Positions 57,761-64,000 of a stretch of DNA of 64,000 bases are shown piece by piece. Each line of letters begins with the position of its first letter. The stretch's first letter is position 1. This DNA is from Portunus trituberculatus (taxonomy: Eukaryota; Arthropoda; Malacostraca; Decapoda; Portunidae), in contig NC_059304.1 in NCBI RefSeq assembly GCF_017591435.1, positions 28,343,111 through 28,407,110 of the forward strand. The letters run 5' to 3'. Position numbers and translations under genes: made by a program. The notes under the pieces were generated by a model. The model was not told the origin of the DNA and ran no database searches. It worked only from the letters and a program-made list of their open reading frames with translations.

Positions 57761-57858
57761 TGTGAAGTGGATATAATGAAGATAACCGTCCTTTTGTGGG
57801 TCTTCTCTCTCCTTTACCGTGTGTGCTATGGACGCCCTGTCTTTCAAGTCATATACAC

Positions 57859-57862
<4 letters not shown>

Positions 57863-57911
<49 letters not shown>
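57863..57911. repeat. (TA)n microsatellite
   Basis: Pure TA tract between the Penelope-like flank and the pogo-like MITE. Confidence 0.95.
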
Positions 57912-57915
<4 letters not shown>

Positions 57916-57925
57916 TTTTTATATA

Positions 57926-58735
57926 CACTTAACTCTCTGCTATCGCGCCCAATTGGGGCCGAAATAGCCGCGCTATAGCTGAAAATGCGATAGCTGAATT
58001 GAACAACTAATGGTGAAAATTGTTATTGGTGCTGCAACCACAAATTTTACTCCTAATATCCCTCATTTTTACTTCTTTTTAAATTACTGTATAATCCATT
58101 GGTACCAATTAAAACATGTCAAGGTTATAACATAAAAAAAATTTACATCAGCTCATTGTATTTACTAGAGATGTACCGATGCATCGGTATCAGTATCAGA
58201 ATCGGCGGTATCGGCCCATTTTTTGGGTATCGGTATCAGCTTATTTTATGCCAATACTTACGATACCTAAAAGGAATTTACTACTTAGTGATATATTCGA
58301 TATAAGATATTGATTACTGAGTAATTTACCTTTGCAAATGGCTTCAAAAAGCTTCTAGAATTGCTCCTATTTCACAAACGTCCTCAAAAGGACTTACAGC
58401 ATTCCCCAAAACAAAGCCTCCCATCTGATAACGATCGCCGTCCACCAACTCATCCTGGTGTCCAGTGCAGTAATCACTACAAGTAGTAGTATCGGTATCG
58501 GTGGTATCGGTATCAATAGTAGTATCGGTATCTGCCCAATTAGGTGGTATCATCGAATCGCCAAAATTCTGGTATCGGTTTTGGCCAATGAGCGCTCAGA
58601 TACCCCATGACGTCATGGCTGGGCACGCTATAGCAGGCATCTGAGGTCGCAATAATGAAATTTTAGCAGCGTTTCATGGGTGCGTGATAGCAATAAAACA
58701 CGATAGCTGAAGTCGCGATAGCCGAGTGTTGACTG
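57926..58735. mobile_element. Pogo/Tigger-like MITE with an inner GGTATCGG-rich insert
   Basis: The left end CACTTAACTCTCTGCTATCG and right end CGCGATAGCCGAGTGTTGAC form an imperfect inverted repeat of about 22 bp, with TA outside both (57924-57925, 58736-58737). The end resembles pogo/Tigger termini. Repeated CGATAGCTGA motifs occur at both sides. A block rich in GGTATCGGTATC at about 58166-58580 looks like another decayed DNA transposon (perhaps hAT) inside it. No ORF. From 58740 to 59144 no feature. Confidence 0.55.
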
Positions 58736-59271
58736 TAATGGGTATTTATCAGTATTACTGCAGTTTTGTATAGTTCATAATACATCCATGGTAAATTGTT
58801 TGATTTATATGCCCATATGATGGAAAACAGTTAGCTCTGTTCTTCCTTTCAGTTAGGAGATTTCTCATTTAGTATTAGTTTAGGTCGGTTTCTTTGCCAA
58901 ATACTCTGCATCTTGCTGAAAACTCTATTGGGTAGAAATTAAAATAATCCGTATTATGAAACTACAGATTTATCAGAGTATCCTATGTTGACATACTTTC
59001 ATATTGCTACCAGAAACTGCAGGTGATCAAGGATATTTTTATATCTTTCTAAATTTAATGTTGCATGTATTCCAGTCATGACTATATGCATCAGTTGATC
59101 TTCACAATTACTGTATCAAGATGATATGTATGAGATGAGACGCGGTCGAGGAAGGACGCAATACCGTCGCTCCCGAGAATCAGCTGATCTTCACTACCTT
59201 TGTTTGGGTTTGCAGTGGCCTGGGCGATTAGTGTGGACTCGTTTTTTTTCATGAATACAGTGTTACAAAAT

Positions 59272-60520
<1,249 letters not shown>

Positions 60521-60540
60521 TGATAAGAACAAGAGATTAA

Positions 60541-61250
60541 AATGATGTATACAAACATAGATGGGATTTTATCTAGTAAATTAGAATTAAGAGATTACAT
60601 AAAGAAAGAAGAACCAGATATTGTATGCCTGGTGGAAACAAAGTTAAATGAGGCAATAAAAATAGACATAGCTAAAAGGTATAAATATATGGAGGAGAGA
60701 CAGAGTGGGTAAAGGAGGAGGAGAAGTCATGATGATGTTAAGGAAGGAGATAGTGGTAAATCAAGTGGAGTTTGGGAAGGAAAATCAGAAATACTGTATG
60801 TTAAGATGCATATTAATAAAAGGAGTTAACAATCATTGGAACATATGTGCCACCAAAAACAAATTCATGGACTAATCAAGAATATATAGATATGATAAAT
60901 GACACAATAAGGAGTCTTACAAGAATCATTAAAGAAAGTAGAAAAGTGATTTTAGTAGGAGATTTCAACTGTAAAGAGGTGGAGTGGGAAAATTATGAAA
61001 GTGGTATGGGGGAAGAAGCCTGGGGAGATAGATTCCTGAACCTAATGATAGATAATTGATGGTCCAAAGAGTAAAGGAAAACACAAGATTCAGAGGCGAG
61101 ATTGGACTTAGTTTTTACAAGGGATATAGAAATTAACGATGATATAGGATATAAGTGCCCATTGGGAAAGAGTGAGCATATTAATATTAGAAATGGATAT
61201 AGAAGAAGGAAAGGAAGATAGAGATGAATCATACAAAAGAGACCGATTAA
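60541..61250 (+). pseudogene. Endonuclease domain of CR1 copy D
   Basis: MYTNIDGILSSK, CLVETKLNEAIK, LVGDFNCKEVEWENY and a LDLVFTRD box are visible in shifting frames. The SDH box reads GKSEH with a following insertion, which would remove a catalytic Asp. A 12-base deletion removes the NDEPA segment (about 61095). Confidence 0.75.
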
Positions 61251-61311
61251 ATTACAGAAAGGCTGATATTGAGAACCTCAAGAGCTATTTTAAAACGTAA
61301 ACTGGGAGGAG

Positions 61312-63335
61312 ATGGAAAACTCATTAACGGTTCAAGAGAAATATAACTTATTTTTGGAAATATACAAAACTGGGGTCAGGAATATGTCCCGAAATATAGA
61401 CTTAAAGAAGAAGGAAAGAAAGATTGGTTTAATGCAAGATGTGCTAGGGCAAAGGAGAAACGAGATGGAGCATGGAAAAGGTGGAGAAGAAACAGAAATC
61501 CAGAAAATAAGGAAAACTTCAAAACAGCAAGAAATGAATATGCTAAGGTGAGAAAGGAAGAAGAAAAGAACTATGAAAAGGACATTGTCGAAAAATGTAA
61601 GGAACAACCAAAATTGTTCTACAGATTCATAAATGGAAAAATAAGACAAAAAGAAACAATAGAAAGGTTAAAAGGAGAGAACGGAATGGTGGAAGACCCA
61701 AAAGTATGGCAGAACTGTTAAATAGTAAATTTCATGAGGTCTTTACTAAGGAATCCAAATTTGAAAGACCACAGGGTAATAGAGACTGTCTATATGAAAG
61801 AGATTAAAGTAACCAAGCTTGAAATAAAAAAGTTGATGACGGAATTAGATGAGGAGAAGGCAATGGGACCGGATGAAGTCTCAGGCAGAATACTGAAAGA
61901 ATGTAGGGAAGAACTAGCAAGTCCTATATACAACATCATAAAATGCTCAATAGAAAATGGAACAGTACCAGTGGAGTGGAAAAGAGCTGAGGTGGTTCCC
62001 ATATATAAGAGAGGAAGAAAGGAAGAACCTTTAAATTACAGACCGGTATCACTAACTAGAGTAATATGCAAGATGTGTGAAAGAGTAATAAAGAAGCAAT
62101 GGATTGAGTTTCTTGAAGACAACAAATTATCAAATAGCCAATTTGGTTTTAGAAAAGTTCTGTCATGTGTAACAAATTTATTGAGTTTCTACTCTAGAAT
62201 AGTTAATAAAGTACAAGAGAGAGAGGGATGGATTGTATTTATTTAGATTTAAAAAAGGCGTTTGATAAAGTGTGCCACATGAAAGATTACTATGGAAGTT
62301 AGAGGAGAAGGGTGGCTTAAAAGGAAGCACATTGAGATGGATGAAAAATTACTTGAGGGGGAGAGAAATAAGAACGATAGTTAAAGATATGAAGTCCAAA
62401 TGGAGAACAGTAGACAGCGGAGTGCCACAGGGATCAGTATTGGCGCCAATACTTTTTCTCGTATATAAATGACATGCCAGAGGGAGTGAACAGGTACATA
62501 AATCTGTTTGTGGATGATGCGAAACTGTGCAGAGTCATTAAACAAAAAGAGGTTTGTGAAACACTACAGGAAGACTTAAACAAGATCTGGAAATGGAGTA
62601 AAAAATGGAAGATGGAATTCAATCTGGACAAAAGCCATGTCATGGAAATGGGAAAAAATGAAAGACGACCAGTGGGAATCTATAAGATGGGGGAGATGGA
62701 GTAGAACTAGAAAAAGTAAAAAAGGAAAAAGACTTGGGAGTGATAATGGAAAAAACAATCAACCAGTAAGCCATATTGATAGAATTTTCAGAGAGATGTA
62801 TAATTTGCTAAGGAATATTGGATTAGCATTTCACTATATGGACAAAGAAATGATGAAGAAATTGATAAGTACTAAAATGAGACCTAGATTCGAATATGCA
62901 GGAGTTGTGTGGACCCCCCATAAAAAGAAACACATAAGAAATTGAGAGACTACAAAAATGGCTACAAGAATGGTTCCAGAATTTAAAGGGATGACATATG
63001 AGGAGAGACTAAAAGCAATGTATCTACCAACCCTGGAACAGAGAAGAGGGAGAGGGGATCTAATACAAGTTTATAAATTGATTAACGGAATGGATCAAGT
63101 GGATAATGAGAAACTGATCCTGAGAGAAGAATATGACATCAGAAGCACATGATCGCATAGTAAGAAGCTGAGGAAGGGAAGATGTCTGAGAGATGTTAAA
63201 AAATTTAGTTTCCTGCAAAGATGTGTTGAGACTTGGAACAGTTTGAGTGAGCAAGTGGTGTCAGCAAAGAGTGTACATAGTTTTAAAGAAAAATTGGATA
63301 AGTGTAGATATGGAGACGGGGCCACACGAGCATAA
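61312..63335 (+). pseudogene. Linker and RT of CR1 copy D
   Basis: The linker has the same frameshift as copy A after KTGVR (about 61378). RT motifs: EEKAMGPDEVSGRIL, LNYRPVSLTRVICKM, a damaged SQFGFRKVLSCVTN, KKAFDKV, DSGVPQGSVLAPILFLVY and LFVDDAKLCRV, where FADD has become FVDD. RPRFEYAGVVWTPHKKK and a FLQRCVETWNSLSEQV end follow. The stop is at about 63333. Confidence 0.8.
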
Positions 63336-63369
63336 AGCCCAGGCCCTGTAAAACTACAACTAGGTAAAT

Positions 63370-63371
<2 letters not shown>

Positions 63372-63465
<94 letters not shown>
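63372..63465. repeat. (CA)n microsatellite between two CR1-type elements
   Basis: More than 45 CA units directly after the 3' end of copy D, followed by CGGGACATC, the presumed 5' end of the next element. Confidence 0.95.
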
Positions 63466-63467
<2 letters not shown>

Positions 63468-64000
63468 GACATCGTCGATGGCGGAGGTGGTCGCTGAGCT
63501 CCAGAGCAATCATCTATAATTCTACAGTTACCATTGCCTAAGAGTAACCAAGGTGGGAAAGGAGCTAGTAATGTTTGTCCCGTCTCCATATAGTCATGTT
63601 AACTGTTGATTAGCAAAATAATGTCCAGTGAAGGTAAATATAAACTGTAGCCTGCGTTTGAGCCATCAGCTGGTTTGTTTACGTCTGCGCAACATGGCGG
63701 CCGTGAACTCGAAAGAGGAATCAGACTTCACAGGGTTTCAAGGAATAATGGAGAAGAGCGCTTATGTGAAGAAAATTCTGGAGTTAGAAGGTAAAATTGA
63801 AAACTGTTTGAAAAGTATGAGGGCCTGGAAACGAGTTATGACAATGTAAAGAAAGACTGTGCCGATATGAAGAAGGAAAATGCAGCACTGAAAGAGGAAG
63901 TTAAGCTAATTAAAGTGAATTGCGAAAAATGTGGAGAATCTCTAGGAAAAGTGATGGAGAAGCAGGCTGAATGGAAAAAAGTCAGGAAGTGGAAAGAAAG
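63466..64000 (+). mobile_element. 5' end of another CR1-type element (runs off the window)
   Basis: Begins after the (CA)n tract with ACGGGACATCG, a GC-richer 5' UTR, and then a coiled-coil ORF. The general plan matches copies B and D, but the sequence differs, so this is probably a related subfamily. Confidence 0.6.
63694..64000 (+). pseudogene. ORF1 coiled-coil start of the right-edge CR1-type element
   Basis: ATG 63694 in a good context (AACATGGCG) gives MAAVNSKEESDFTGFQG, then KILELEGKIENCLK. A one-base frameshift near 63805 leads to DNVKKDCADMKKENAALKEE, a heptad-like Lys/Glu-rich coiled coil, with KVNCEKCGESLGKV continuing to the window edge. Expected role: RNA-binding chaperone. The rest is outside the window. 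Confidence 0.6.

Noticed and set aside
58166..58580. GGTATCGG-rich block as a separate complete transposon
   Set aside because: The left end looks hAT-like (TAGAGATGTACCGATGCATC), but I could not find the matching right end, so it is only mentioned within the MITE entry.

Overview
This is a eukaryotic window made almost entirely of transposable elements (TEs) and simple repeats. I find no confident host gene. The evidence for a eukaryote is direct: spliced transposase genes with GT-AG introns, LTR and non-LTR retrotransposons, a Penelope-like element, Harbinger DNA transposons, very long (TA)n and (CA)n tracts, and degenerate TTAGG arrays, which is the arthropod telomere motif. The TE mix suggests an arthropod, most plausibly a decapod crustacean; that species-level guess is inference from general knowledge, not a database match.

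Layout, left half. Positions 1-5552 hold an I/Jockey-type non-LTR element (gag zinc knuckles, endonuclease, RT, RNase H, (AAC)n tail) with an antisense CR1-like fragment nested at about 3926-4865. About 7400-8395 is an antisense, decayed endonuclease domain. Positions 8900-20190 hold one antisense LTR retrotransposon with both LTRs, a 4-bp target duplication (GCAA), a primer-binding site and a polypurine tract. Its pol domains run protease, integrase, RT, RNase H: a Ty3/gypsy-type protein set in a Ty1/copia-type order, as in the Gmr1 lineage. A 4.8-kb PIF/Harbinger transposon (12393-17234) sits between its protease and integrase. Positions 20191-22730 are mostly gene-free, with a TA-flanked foldback MITE. 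About 22731-27957 is another non-LTR element with a second RT element nested in it. Positions 28280-28710 look like an antisense gypsy-type 3' LTR, and a second Harbinger copy (28978-32992) follows.

Layout, right half. A foldback repeat (33275-33805) is followed by the most unusual object here: 34453-38488, a 4.04-kb element with TIRs of about 660 bp and a 5-bp target duplication (ATTAT). It carries one gene, whose product has FEN1/XPG-like nuclease signatures and a cysteine-rich C-terminus. Decayed RT and HARBI1-like remnants follow (39000-40290), then a pentanucleotide array. Three head-to-tail copies of one CR1-like family occupy 41516-51155. A TTAGG-like array and a relatively TE-poor stretch (51700-55250) come next, then a huge (TA)n tract, a Penelope-like element with inverted terminal copies of its GIY-YIG end (55627-57465), a pogo/Tigger-like MITE (57926-58735), a fourth CR1 copy (59145-63371), and the start of a related element at the right edge.

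Nearly all protein-coding frames are broken by frameshifts or stops, so they are annotated as pseudogenes. Several lesions are shared between copies, showing that already defective elements were still being copied. Nothing here acts as a host pathway; each domain set is the replication machinery of one mobile element.
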